Source: Murinocardiopsis flavida
Lineage (GTDB): Bacteria; Actinomycetota; Actinomycetes; Streptosporangiales; Streptosporangiaceae
DNA length: 64,000 bases
Assembly (NCBI RefSeq): GCF_003014485.1
Contig: NZ_PYGA01000028.1
Coordinates: forward strand, 1 to 64,000
Direction: 5' to 3'
The notes under the pieces: generated by a model
Told to the model about the DNA's origin: nothing
The model's input: only the letters and a program-made list of their open reading frames with translations
The model's database searches: none
Made by a program: the position numbers and the translations under genes
Shown: positions 24,527-32,921 of the stretch, in pieces
Numbering within the stretch: position 1 is the stretch's first letter
How the letters are laid out: each line of letters begins with the position of its first letter

Positions 24527-27103
24527 TTGGACACCACCGTCAACGGCGAGCGGACCACCGTCACGCCCACACCCGACACCACCGCCGCCGAGACCCTTCG
24601 CGACGAACTCGGGCTGACCGGCGCCAAGGTCGCCTGCGGCCAGGGCGTCTGCGGCACCTGCACGGTGCTCCTCGACGGCGCCCCGGCAGCCTCCTGCCTG
24701 CTGCCGAGCACGGCGCTCGAAGGCCGGTCGGTCACCACCGTCGAGGGCCTGGGCGGCGACCACCCCGTCCAGCGCGCCTTCGCCGCCCACGACGCCATGC
24801 AGTGCGGCTACTGCACCCCCGGCTTCGTCGTCGAGGCCGCCGCGTTCACCGAACGCTGGCGCGCCGAGCACGGCGACACCGCGCCCACCCGCGCCGACAT
24901 CGCCGACGCACTGGCCGGGCACCTCTGCCGCTGCGGCGCCTACGAAGGGATCTACGCCGCTGTCACCGCCGCGTGCACCGGGGCGTTCGACACCGACACC
25001 GGTGTCGAGCCGACGCGCGCCGAGGCCGTCGCGAAGGCGACCGGACGCGCCCGCTTCACCACCGACGTCCGCCCCGACGGCTGCTGGGAGGCGGTGGTGG
25101 TACGCGCCCGGGTGCCGCACGCCGTCATCGGCCGCCTCGACACCGGCGGCGCCGTCCACGTCGACCTGCTCCCGGCCGACCGCACCGTCCGCTACACCGG
25201 GCAGCCCGTCGTCGCCGTCGCCGCCCCCACCCTGGCCGCGGCCCGCGCCGCGGCCGACGCCGTCGAGATCGAGTACATCGAACGCGATGCCGTCCTCGAC
25301 ACCGGCACCGCCCTGCGGCCCGGCTCCCCGACCGTCTACGCCGACGCCGCCGAACGCGGCGCAGCCCCGAGCAGCAGCGAAGGCGTGACGGTGCCCGGAC
25401 GCTGGGACGGCAACCTGCGCGGCCCCTTGTCGCTCGGCCTGCGGCGCGGCACCGCGGTCCGACGCATCAACGACGCCCACCGCAAGGGCGACGACCGGCT
25501 CTTCGCCGCCGAGTTCAGCACCGCCGTCCAGGCCCACACCGCCCTCGAACCGCACGCCTGCGTCGCCCGCTGGGACGACGACGGCCTCCACCTGCACGTC
25601 TCCACCCAGACCGTCACCGGGGTCGCGAAAGAGGCCGCCAAGCACTGGGGGCTGGCCCCCGACCGGGTCCACGTCAGCGCCCACCACGTCGGCGGCGGGT
25701 TCGGCGCGAAAGCCGGGCTGGGCACCGAGACCATCGCGGCCGCCGAACTGGCCCGCAGCGCCGGCGCGCCGGTGCGGCTGGTCTTCGACCGCTCCGCCGA
25801 GCTCACCGACGCCGGGAACCGCCCGGGCACCCGCACCCGGATCGCCATGCTCGCCGACGCCGAGGGCCGCCTCTCCGCGCTGAGCATCGACACCTGGGGC
25901 GACGGCGGCGTCTCCGTCGGCTCCGCTGTCGCGGCGATGGGCATGCTGATCTACGGGCGCGCGCCGCGCCGCGTACGCGACTACGACGTGGTCACCAACC
26001 GCCCGCCCGGCCGCCCGTTCCGGGGCCCCGGCGGCGCGCCGATGGCGTGGGCGCTCGAACAGGCCGTCGACGAGATCGCGGTCCGGCTGGGCGAGGACCC
26101 CATCGCGCTGCGCCAACGCTGGGACGGCAACCCCAAGCGCCAGGCCCTGTACGCGCAGGCCGCGGCGCTGCCGCTGTGGCGCGACCGGGAGCGCGGGCCG
26201 CGCACCGGCCGCTTCCGCCGCGGAGTCGGTGTCGCCGCCGCCAACTGGCCCTACCTGCTCGACCCCAGCGCCGAGATCGAGCTGGTCGTCGAGGACGGCC
26301 AGGTCGTGGCGCGCACCGCCACCCAGGACATCGGCACCGGCATCCGCACGGTCATCACCCGGATCCTCCGCGCGGAACTGGAGCTGGACGCCGACCAGGT
26401 GCGGGTCGACACGGGCGACAGCGGCCCGGTCCCCGGCACCGGGTCGTTCGGCAGCCGCACCACCACCTCGCTGGGCCCCGCGACGACCGAGGCGGCGCGC
26501 GAGTTGGCGTCCCTGCTGCGCGGCGGCGCCGCGTCGGGCGGGCCGCCGTCCCGGGAGGCGCTGAAAGCGGCCGAAGGGCTGCGCGCGACCGGGCAGCGCA
26601 AGCGCGACCGCCGCGGGTTCATCACCCCGGTGCCGCGCAGCTCCGAAATCGCGCTCGGGCGCGGCATGGCCGGGGCGGTGCACATCATGGAGGTCGAGGT
26701 CGACACCCTCCTCGGCTCGGTGCGCCCGCTGCGCTGCTGGGCGGGGGTGGCGTCCGGCCGCATCTACGCCGAAGTGCCCGCCCGCAACCAGGCGGTGGGC
26801 GGCGTGGTGCAGGGCATCGGCTACGCCCTGTACGAGCAACGGGTGACCGACCCCGCGACCGGCACGGTGCTCAACGACAACCTGGAGGACTACCGGCTGC
26901 CGGGCATCGGCGACGTCCCCGAGGTCGACGTGTACTTCCATGAGCAGGGGTGGGAGCACGTGCCCGGCGGCGGCGTCGGGCTGGGCGAGGTGAGCACCGT
27001 CGGCGTCTCCGCGTCGGTCGCCAACGCCGTGCGCGACGCCGTCGGCTGGCGGCCGCTCGACCTGCCGATCCGTCCCGACCGACTGCTTGAGGGGATCCGA
27101 TGA
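24527..27103 (+). CDS. Fused 2Fe-2S and molybdopterin subunit of an aldehyde/xanthine-type dehydrogenase
   Basis: 858 aa. Residues 1-145 form the small subunit: plant-type ferredoxin Cys in CGQGVCGTC and a later C, then a helical 2Fe-2S domain with QCGYCTPG and HLCRCGAYEGI. From about residue 165 it continues as the molybdenum-cofactor subunit (VHVSAHHVGGGFGAKAGLG; RPFRGPGGAPMAWALEQAVD; GGGVGLGEVSTVG with the active-site Glu). Usually these are separate CoxS/CoxL-type genes. The FAD subunit follows by ATGA overlap. The TTG at 24527 is chosen because the frame upstream runs through the operators, and GGGAG/CAGG precedes it. Probable substrate: aldehydes (PaoABC-like). Confidence 0.85.
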   Translation: MDTTVNGERTTVTPTPDTTAAETLRDELGLTGAKVACGQGVCGTCTVLLDGAPAASCLLPSTALEGRSVTTVEGLGGDHPVQRAFAAHDAMQCGYCTPGFVVEAAAFTERWRAEHGDTAPTRADIADALAGHLCRCGAYEGIYAAVTAACTGAFDTDTGVEPTRAEAVAKATGRARFTTDVRPDGCWEAVVVRARVPHAVIGRLDTGGAVHVDLLPADRTVRYTGQPVVAVAAPTLAAARAAADAVEIEYIERDAVLDTGTALRPGSPTVYADAAERGAAPSSSEGVTVPGRWDGNLRGPLSLGLRRGTAVRRINDAHRKGDDRLFAAEFSTAVQAHTALEPHACVARWDDDGLHLHVSTQTVTGVAKEAAKHWGLAPDRVHVSAHHVGGGFGAKAGLGTETIAAAELARSAGAPVRLVFDRSAELTDAGNRPGTRTRIAMLADAEGRLSALSIDTWGDGGVSVGSAVAAMGMLIYGRAPRRVRDYDVVTNRPPGRPFRGPGGAPMAWALEQAVDEIAVRLGEDPIALRQRWDGNPKRQALYAQAAALPLWRDRERGPRTGRFRRGVGVAAANWPYLLDPSAEIELVVEDGQVVARTATQDIGTGIRTVITRILRAELELDADQVRVDTGDSGPVPGTGSFGSRTTTSLGPATTEAARELASLLRGGAASGGPPSREALKAAEGLRATGQRKRDRRGFITPVPRSSEIALGRGMAGAVHIMEVEVDTLLGSVRPLRCWAGVASGRIYAEVPARNQAVGGVVQGIGYALYEQRVTDPATGTVLNDNLEDYRLPGIGDVPEVDVYFHEQGWEHVPGGGVGLGEVSTVGVSASVANAVRDAVGWRPLDLPIRPDRLLEGIR

Positions 27104-28059
27104 CGACGACCATCCCGACGGACATCGCCGAGGCGGCCGCCGCGCTGCGCGAGAACGGCGGGGAGGCGCGCGCCGGCGGCACCGACGTCATGGCGCGGGC
27201 CAACGCCGGGCTGGCCGCCGGCCCGTTCACCGACCTGGCCCGGGTGCGCGCCCTGGGCGGCATCGCCTGGGGCGCCGACGGCGGCGCCCGGATCGGCGCG
27301 ACGGCGACCATCGCCGAGATCGCGTCCGACCCGCTGCTGGCGGCCGCCTACCCCGCGCTCACCGCGACCGCCCGCGCGCTCGCCACGCCGCAGGTGCGGG
27401 CGGTGGGGACGCTGGGCGGCAACCTGCTCCAGCGCAACCGCTGCTGGTACTTCCGCAACCCGGCGTTCTCCTGCCACCAGGACGGCGGCGACGGCTGCCC
27501 CGCGCGTGCGGGCGACCACCGGAACGGGACGGTGTTCGACACCGCCCCGTGCGTCGCGCCGCACCCGTCCTCGATGGCCCTGGCGCTGCTGGTCTACGAC
27601 GCCGAGGTGGTCGTCGCCGGTGCCGACGGGGCCGAGTCGGCGCCCCGGCCCGCGCGCGACCTCTACGACGCCGCTGACCCGACGCGCGACCACGTGCTCG
27701 CGCCCGGCGAGCTGCTGACCGGCGTCCTGCTGCCGCCGCCGTCGCCCGGCGAGACGGCGGCGTACCGCAGGGCCACCGCCCGCTCGCGCGCCGAGTGGCC
27801 GCTGGTGGAGGCGGTCGCCCGGGTGGTGCGGGAGGACGGCGCGGTGACCCGGGTCGCCGTCGCGGCCGGCGGTGTCGCGCGGACCCCGATGCGGCTGGCC
27901 GCGGTCGAGGACGCCCTCAGCGACGGCCCGGCCCCGTCCGACGCCGCCGATGCCGTCGCCGGGATCCCCGGACAGTGCACGCCGCTGCCCGGCACCGCCC
28001 ACAAGGCCGAGCTGATGCGCGGCACAGTCCTGGACGTGCTGGAACGCGCACTGGCCTGA
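27100..28059 (+). CDS. FAD-binding subunit of the molybdenum hydroxylase (PaoB/YagS-like)
   Basis: 319 aa. FAD-binding PCMH fold with ARAGGTDVMARAN and ATPQVRAVGTLGGNLLQ (isoalloxazine loop), and a CO-dehydrogenase flavoprotein C-terminal domain. The insert CWYFRNPAFSC followed by GDGCPAR resembles the extra 4Fe-4S-binding loop of E. coli PaoB and 4-hydroxybenzoyl-CoA reductase, which points to the PaoABC group rather than CO dehydrogenase. It starts within the stop of the fused subunit, with a GAGGGG ribosome site. No MocA/PaoD-type maturation gene is seen nearby. Confidence 0.85.
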   Translation: MTTTIPTDIAEAAAALRENGGEARAGGTDVMARANAGLAAGPFTDLARVRALGGIAWGADGGARIGATATIAEIASDPLLAAAYPALTATARALATPQVRAVGTLGGNLLQRNRCWYFRNPAFSCHQDGGDGCPARAGDHRNGTVFDTAPCVAPHPSSMALALLVYDAEVVVAGADGAESAPRPARDLYDAADPTRDHVLAPGELLTGVLLPPPSPGETAAYRRATARSRAEWPLVEAVARVVREDGAVTRVAVAAGGVARTPMRLAAVEDALSDGPAPSDAADAVAGIPGQCTPLPGTAHKAELMRGTVLDVLERALA

Positions 28060-28095
28060 CCGGTGGCGGTCCGTCGCACCGTCCGCCGCCCGGGC

Positions 28096-30690
28096 TCAGC
28101 CCCGGCGGTGGACGGTCAGTGTCGCGTCCTGCCCGGCCCAGTCGCCGAGCCTCCCGGCGAGCAGGACGACGTGATCGTCGTCGGCGGCGATCGCCGCCCC
28201 GGGCAGGCCGCCGCCGACCGGGCGCCCGCGAGCGTCGAGCATCTGGAACGGGCCGGGGTGGCCGCCCCAGGTCTTCGCCCCGCCGGGTTCCGGCTCGTAC
28301 CGCGGGTACTGCGCGAAGGCCCACTCCTGGAATCCCCGGTACTGCGAATGCCCGGAGAGGGCGGGCAGCAGGCGGATGGTGGCGCGCCCGTCGGCGACCT
28401 CGACCGTGGCGGGGAACGGGGCCTCGTTGGGCGACTCGTCCTCGCCGACGCCGCAGACCAGCAGCGGATCGGCCGATCCCGAGCAGTTGTGGAGGCGGGC
28501 GGGGGTGCCGTCCAGCTCCTTGCCGGTGGCCGGGTCGAGCACCGCCGTGCCGTCGGCGTGCGCCAGCACGAGGGCCGACCCACCGGCGGTGCGGGAGATC
28601 CGCGGATCGGTGTAGCGGTCGCCGAGCGCCCACTTCTCCTTGCCCGAGCGGGCGTCGAACGCGACGATGTCGGCGGGATCGGCCCGGTACAGGTCCTTGG
28701 CGGGGAGGTCGTAGCGTTCCGCGACGACGGTCCCGTCGAACTGGGTCGCGGGATCCGTCCCCGCCACCGTCCGGAGCTTCCGCCGGGTCTTCAGGTCATA
28801 GACCTCGGTGCGCTGCTCGACCGTGCGGTCGCCCTCGTTGGTCGAGACCTCGACGGTGAACGTCGTCTCGTCGGCGGTCGCCAAATGGCTGAAGGTCCGC
28901 TGACCCGGCGCATCGGGGCGCTTCCAGCGCACGTCGCCGTCCTTGACGGAGACCGCGGCGATGCCGCCGGAGTCCCCGTCCGAATACTCCACGAGCAGCA
29001 GCTCGTCGTCCTTGCCCGCGAGCTCTCTGCCGCTGAACTCCGAGATCTCGGCGCCGCCGCCGAGCCCTCGGTCGCCCTCGATCTTCCAGTGCTGCTTGCC
29101 GGTGGCCGGATCGAGCGCGGCGAAGCGCGTTCCGTTGTCGGTCTCCCCCGAGTACAGCAGCTGGCCCGCCGCCATCTCGACGCTGTAGAGGCGGTCCAGG
29201 TCGACGTCCTTGAGCTTGCCGGCGGGGGGTTGCTCGTCGCCCGTGGCCAGCCCCCACAGCGGCCGCTTCGCAACGGGCAGCGGCGGCTGCTCCGGCCTGC
29301 CCGGGCGCTCGGCGGGGGGCGGTTCGGTGCCCTCGGCGACGCGGTGGACCCGCACCGTGCCGCCCCCGCCCTCCGGCCCGGTGCGCACGGCGACGTGCCG
29401 CTTCGAGGCGGCCACCACCGGGCCGGAGAACCCGTCGCCCAGTTCCGCGCCCGACCTGTCGACGGCGGTGTAGCGGGTCTTCGGCTCTTCGCCGTCGCCC
29501 TCCTCGGCGCCGCTGAGGTAGATCCGCCCTTGGCCGACGGCCTCCAGGTCCACCTCCTCGGGGTCGTCCCCGAATCCCGCCACCTCCGCCCGCATCGACT
29601 TGTCGCGCTTGCCCGCCCGGATGGTGACGAGGAAGGGCTCGCCCAGGTCGAGGCAGGCGAGCAGGCCGCGGCCGTCGGTGGCGCAGTCGAAGAACCCGGC
29701 GTCGGTCTCCAGGTCGCCGAACCCCTCGGCCTTCCGTCCGGTCTCGGTGTCGATGACGATCCCGCGCGTGTCGGTGTAGCTTCGCCCCTCCTCCTTGCTG
29801 CCGACCTGCACCACGGCCTTGCCGTCGACCGCGCCTTGGAGCGCCGAGCCGTCGTAGCGGCCGTCGAGGTCCCACTTACGCTTCCCGGTCGCCGCGTTGA
29901 GGGCGAACAGCGCGTGCCCTTCCCGCACCGAGTCGACGCCCGGCTCCCAGTACTCCGGGCCGCTCTTCTCCCCCAGGGCCGTGTCGCCCGCGAGCGCGTA
30001 CACCCAGTCGCCCTCGTGCTTCCACAGTTCGCGCCCCTCGCGTCGGGCGTCGAGGGCGTAGGAGGTCACGGGGCCCTTGTCGGTGCCGTCCTTCGACTTC
30101 GTCGCGCCCACCAGCACTTTCCCGCCGTCGGCCGCCAGGGGGCGCGGATGGCCGGGGAGCTTCTTCTTCCACTGGACGGTGCCGTCGCTGACCGAGAGCG
30201 CGGCGATACCGCGCTCGCGCACGTCGTCGAGCGTCGGGTCGAAGTCGCCCTGATCGTCCTTTGCCGGGACGCTGTAGCCGACGATGACCGACCAGTCGCC
30301 GCCCGACTCGGCGATGATGGGCGGCGCGGTGCCGCCGGTGTCATGGCGCGCGGGGAACCCGACCTCGTCCAGGTAGGCGGTCGAGTCGATGCGCATGCCG
30401 GAGTCGAAGACCCAGCGCAGGGCGCCGCTGTCGGCATCGGTGACGGCCAGCCGGGTGCCCAGGTCGTCGGCCCCGCTGCCGACGAGGACGGCCGAGTCGC
30501 CGCGCAGTTCGGTGCCGACGACCTCTGCCATGCCGAGCTGCCGCTTCGCGCTCCACTGCGCCGTGTCGCCGACCGCGACCGCGCCCTCCGGGGCGGGCGC
30601 GAACACCTTCAACGCGACGATCGACGCCGCGACGACGACCGCCACCGCCAGCACGGCGCCCACCCAGTACACCGTCCGCACCCTCGACAT
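28096..30690 (-). CDS. Membrane-anchored PQQ-like beta-propeller protein
   Basis: 864 aa. One N-terminal transmembrane segment (VGAVLAVAVVVAASIVALKV), then an extracytoplasmic region of repeated beta-propeller blades of the PQQ_2 type: recurring LDPATGKQHWKIEG, LNAATGKRKWDL, FDARSGKEKWALG, VSDGTVQWKKKL. No enzyme signature or PQQ ligand is evident, so it is more likely a scaffold or sensor than a dehydrogenase. The ATG at 30690 begins the signal-anchor. Convergent with the FAD subunit gene (36-base gap). Confidence 0.75.
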   Translation of the reverse strand: MSRVRTVYWVGAVLAVAVVVAASIVALKVFAPAPEGAVAVGDTAQWSAKRQLGMAEVVGTELRGDSAVLVGSGADDLGTRLAVTDADSGALRWVFDSGMRIDSTAYLDEVGFPARHDTGGTAPPIIAESGGDWSVIVGYSVPAKDDQGDFDPTLDDVRERGIAALSVSDGTVQWKKKLPGHPRPLAADGGKVLVGATKSKDGTDKGPVTSYALDARREGRELWKHEGDWVYALAGDTALGEKSGPEYWEPGVDSVREGHALFALNAATGKRKWDLDGRYDGSALQGAVDGKAVVQVGSKEEGRSYTDTRGIVIDTETGRKAEGFGDLETDAGFFDCATDGRGLLACLDLGEPFLVTIRAGKRDKSMRAEVAGFGDDPEEVDLEAVGQGRIYLSGAEEGDGEEPKTRYTAVDRSGAELGDGFSGPVVAASKRHVAVRTGPEGGGGTVRVHRVAEGTEPPPAERPGRPEQPPLPVAKRPLWGLATGDEQPPAGKLKDVDLDRLYSVEMAAGQLLYSGETDNGTRFAALDPATGKQHWKIEGDRGLGGGAEISEFSGRELAGKDDELLLVEYSDGDSGGIAAVSVKDGDVRWKRPDAPGQRTFSHLATADETTFTVEVSTNEGDRTVEQRTEVYDLKTRRKLRTVAGTDPATQFDGTVVAERYDLPAKDLYRADPADIVAFDARSGKEKWALGDRYTDPRISRTAGGSALVLAHADGTAVLDPATGKELDGTPARLHNCSGSADPLLVCGVGEDESPNEAPFPATVEVADGRATIRLLPALSGHSQYRGFQEWAFAQYPRYEPEPGGAKTWGGHPGPFQMLDARGRPVGGGLPGAAIAADDDHVVLLAGRLGDWAGQDATLTVHRRG

Positions 30691-30835
30691 GCAGCCCCCG
30701 TCCAATGGGCCCGCCGCTACTGCGCGGCCCCGTTCCGTTCCCCCAGGGGGGCGACACTACGGCTGGGAGCATGTTCGCTGGTAGCCGCGCGGCGGCCCGG
30801 GCCGGTTCCGGCCAGCCGCGGCGGCCGAGGGGTTT

Positions 30836-30847
30836 CGCCCGGCCGGG
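30836..30847. terminator. Strong 12-bp palindrome between the hydrolase and propeller genes
   Basis: Perfect GCCCGGCCGGGC in a run of further GC-rich inverted repeats between two minus-strand genes (gap 30691-30975). It may end hydrolase transcription; no U-tract is present. Confidence 0.35.
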
Positions 30848-30975
30848 CGGGGCAGAGGCCGCCCAGGGCAAAGCTCCCCGCCCGGCTGTTCGGAGCCAAA
30901 GGTCCCCCGCCCGGGCCATGGGGACCGGCGCGGCGGCGGTGTCCGGCCGCCCCCGCCGGCTCCCCTCTTAGCCTC

Positions 30976-31839
30976 TTAGCCGTCCTGGGCCGCGGCGAGG
31001 AAGGCGCCGATGCGGGCGGCGATCTCCGGGTAGTCCGCGCCGAACCAGACGAGGTGGGTGTCGGCCCGGCTCTCGACCAACTCCGCGTCGGGGAGCGCCG
31101 CCACCAGCGATTCGGCCTGCGCGAAGGGGACGGCGCCGTCCTTGCGGGTGGCGACGACCAGTGTCGGCTGCGCGGGGACGGGCCGGAGCACGTGCGTCCC
31201 CCGCCGCAGGTCGTTGCGGAAGCCGCGCCCGGAGCGCATCCCGCCGAACAGGGCCGCCAGCGCCGCCCGCTGCCCGCCGTCCAGGCGGGCGAGCACCTCC
31301 CCCGCCGGTTCGGTGGACAGCGACCCCAGCATGGCGCGCAGCCCGATGCCGGGTGCCAGCCGCATCAGCAGCCGTGTGGCGGCCCAGGTCATGCGCTCCA
31401 CATCGGGGTCGAACACGATCCGGCCGGCGGCCCGGGTGCGCGGGTCGGGCCATGGGAGCAGGCCCACGGCGCTCTCCAGGACGATCCTGCGCACGAACCC
31501 GGGGTGGCGGGCGGCGAGCGCGAGCGCGGTCGGCCCGCCACCCGAGGTCCCCGCGACGGCCGCGACGTGGTCGATGCCGAGGCGTCCGCCGAGTTCGCGG
31601 ACCGCGTCGGCGAAGCCTTCGGGGGTGGTCCCGGTGGTGATGGGTGTGCGTCCGTAGCCCGGCCGCGAGACGGCGAGCACCGTGTGGGCGGCGAAGGCGT
31701 CCTCGCCCACGGGCAGGCCCGCCCGCATGTGCCCGCCATGCAGCACCACCACGACCGGCGCATCGCGGCGTTCCAGTCGGTACTCGATCGGCCCGGCACC
31801 GAGGAACACGGTCGTGGTGGGGAGGTCCGAAGCGAGCAT
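30976..31839 (-). CDS. Alpha/beta hydrolase
   Basis: 287 aa. Oxyanion motif VVLHGGHMRAG near residue 33, nucleophile elbow AGTSGGGPTALAL near residue 95 (Ser), acid in VATRKDGAVPF and His in ADTHLVWFG. The lid is helical (residues 140-190). Substrate unknown; the lid and SGGG elbow fit a general esterase/lipase-type hydrolase. ATG start at 31839, 17 bases from a perfect 18-bp palindrome that may be a parS site. Confidence 0.75.
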   Translation of the reverse strand: MLASDLPTTTVFLGAGPIEYRLERRDAPVVVVLHGGHMRAGLPVGEDAFAAHTVLAVSRPGYGRTPITTGTTPEGFADAVRELGGRLGIDHVAAVAGTSGGGPTALALAARHPGFVRRIVLESAVGLLPWPDPRTRAAGRIVFDPDVERMTWAATRLLMRLAPGIGLRAMLGSLSTEPAGEVLARLDGGQRAALAALFGGMRSGRGFRNDLRRGTHVLRPVPAQPTLVVATRKDGAVPFAQAESLVAALPDAELVESRADTHLVWFGADYPEIAARIGAFLAAAQDG

Positions 31840-31855
31840 GAGACGTCACCCTCCG

Positions 31856-31873
31856 TTGTTCCACGTGGAACAA
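31856..31873. promoter_or_regulatory. parS-like palindrome TTGTTCCACGTGGAACAA
   Basis: A perfect 18-bp palindrome. Its inner 16 bases TGTTCCACGTGGAACA differ from the canonical parS TGTTTCACGTGAAACA only by a symmetric T-to-C/A-to-G pair, and match the form reported for Pseudomonas ParB sites. It could be a chromosomal ParB-binding site. Because it is just upstream of the hydrolase start, a local operator is the alternative. Confidence 0.6.
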
Positions 31874-31993
31874 TCGCCTGATCAGTGCGGCGGGAGGGGG
31901 TCTCCAACCGCAGAGGCGCCGCCCCCGGCGCACGGCCCGCGCAGCCGGGTCCCGTCATCCTAGGCCGTCCGGAATCGGGCGGGCCCGGGGCCC

Positions 31994-32608
31994 TCAGAGC
32001 AGCGGCCCGAGCGCGCGGCGCAGGTCGTCCGGGCGGCGGAAAAGCACGGCGGGCATCCCGGCGGCATGCGCCGCCCGGACGTTGCGGGGCGCATCGTCCA
32101 GGAACAGGCACCGCCCGACCGGGACACCGGCCAGCGCGGCGGCCGCCCGGTAGACGCGCGGGTCGGGCTTTGCCGCACCCAGCCGCGAGGAGTTGAGCAC
32201 GCCGTCGAACGCGTCCGCGATCCCCAGGGCCGCCAGGTCGGTGTCGAGCCGGCTGGTCGCGTTGGTCACCAGGACGACGGGGACGCGGGCGCGCGCCCGC
32301 GTGAGCAGGTCGAGGACCTCGGCGTCGATACTGCCGCTGCTCGCGGACCACGCCCGCACCAGCGCGCGGGAGCGGTCGGCCGAGCCGCAGGCGGCGGCCA
32401 GCGCGGCCGCGACACCGGACCGCCACTGCTCGTCGGTGACCACGCCGGTGATGGCGGGGACCAGGCGCTCCGGGGCGAACGCGACGGACGCGACCGTGCC
32501 CGGCGGCAGGCCGTTGGCGGCGTCCAGGCTGCTGAACTGGTCGGCCGCGAAATGCCGGAGGACCCCGTCGAGGTCGCACAGCACCGCGCGCGGAATAGGC
32601 TCGTCCAT
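31994..32608 (-). CDS. HAD-family hydrolase (phosphatase/haloacid dehalogenase-like)
   Basis: 204 aa. Motif I AVLCDLDGVLRHF (Asp nucleophile), motif II VVLVTNATSRL, motif III Lys in GAAKPDPRVYRAAA and motif IV CLFLDDAPRNVRAA. The cap is a helical C1 insertion (residues 20-85), as in phosphoglycolate-phosphatase-like proteins. A small-molecule phosphatase is inferred; substrate unknown. ATG 32608; divergent from the acyl-CoA dehydrogenase operon. Confidence 0.8.
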   Translation of the reverse strand: MDEPIPRAVLCDLDGVLRHFAADQFSSLDAANGLPPGTVASVAFAPERLVPAITGVVTDEQWRSGVAAALAAACGSADRSRALVRAWSASSGSIDAEVLDLLTRARARVPVVLVTNATSRLDTDLAALGIADAFDGVLNSSRLGAAKPDPRVYRAAAALAGVPVGRCLFLDDAPRNVRAAHAAGMPAVLFRRPDDLRRALGPLL

Positions 32609-32921
32609 GGCGGGTACAGTGCCACACCGGCCGGGGCCGCCATCGCGCGGCCCCGCGGCCCGCAGTCCGCTCGCCCGCTGGGGCACAGTTGTCGACGCAA
32701 CGGGCAGGCCCACGGCCCTGGCGCCCCGGGGCCGTGCAGGCACCCTCGCCCCCGGCGGACCACCGGCGCCGGGCGGGCGGCGCTCCGTGCGTCGACGCCA
32801 CCGCGCGCCCTGGGGCGCGCGAACGTTGCCCGGATCACATACCATCTGGTCGGTACACCTCGGTCGCGCCCTGCGGCCAGGACACCGGAGGCACGCAGCA
32901 TCCCGGCCCCAGGGAGGACCC
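32609..32921. other. Divergent intergenic region of the HAD and acyl-CoA dehydrogenase genes
   Basis: 313 bases without a gene. It contains the hairpin CACGGCCC-N10-GGGCCGTG (32711-32736) and the operator-like repeat at 32840-32855, closer to the acyl-CoA dehydrogenase start. Confidence 0.4.
32840..32855. promoter_or_regulatory. Operator-like inverted repeat TACC-N8-GGTA
   Basis: TACCATCTGGTCGGTA, with nested ACCA/TGGT, lies in a locally AT-richer stretch about 70 bases upstream of the first acyl-CoA dehydrogenase. Its shape resembles TetR operators of fatty-acid degradation genes. No regulator gene is adjacent, so this is inference. Confidence 0.4.

Noticed and set aside
23693-26959. 1088-aa minus-strand open frame
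   Set aside because: Antisense to the fused molybdenum hydroxylase; long open antisense frames are expected at this GC content, and the sense frame has clear domains.
28063-31881. 1272-aa plus-strand open frame
   Set aside because: Antisense to the beta-propeller and hydrolase genes, low-complexity Arg/Gly/Ala composition, no domain.
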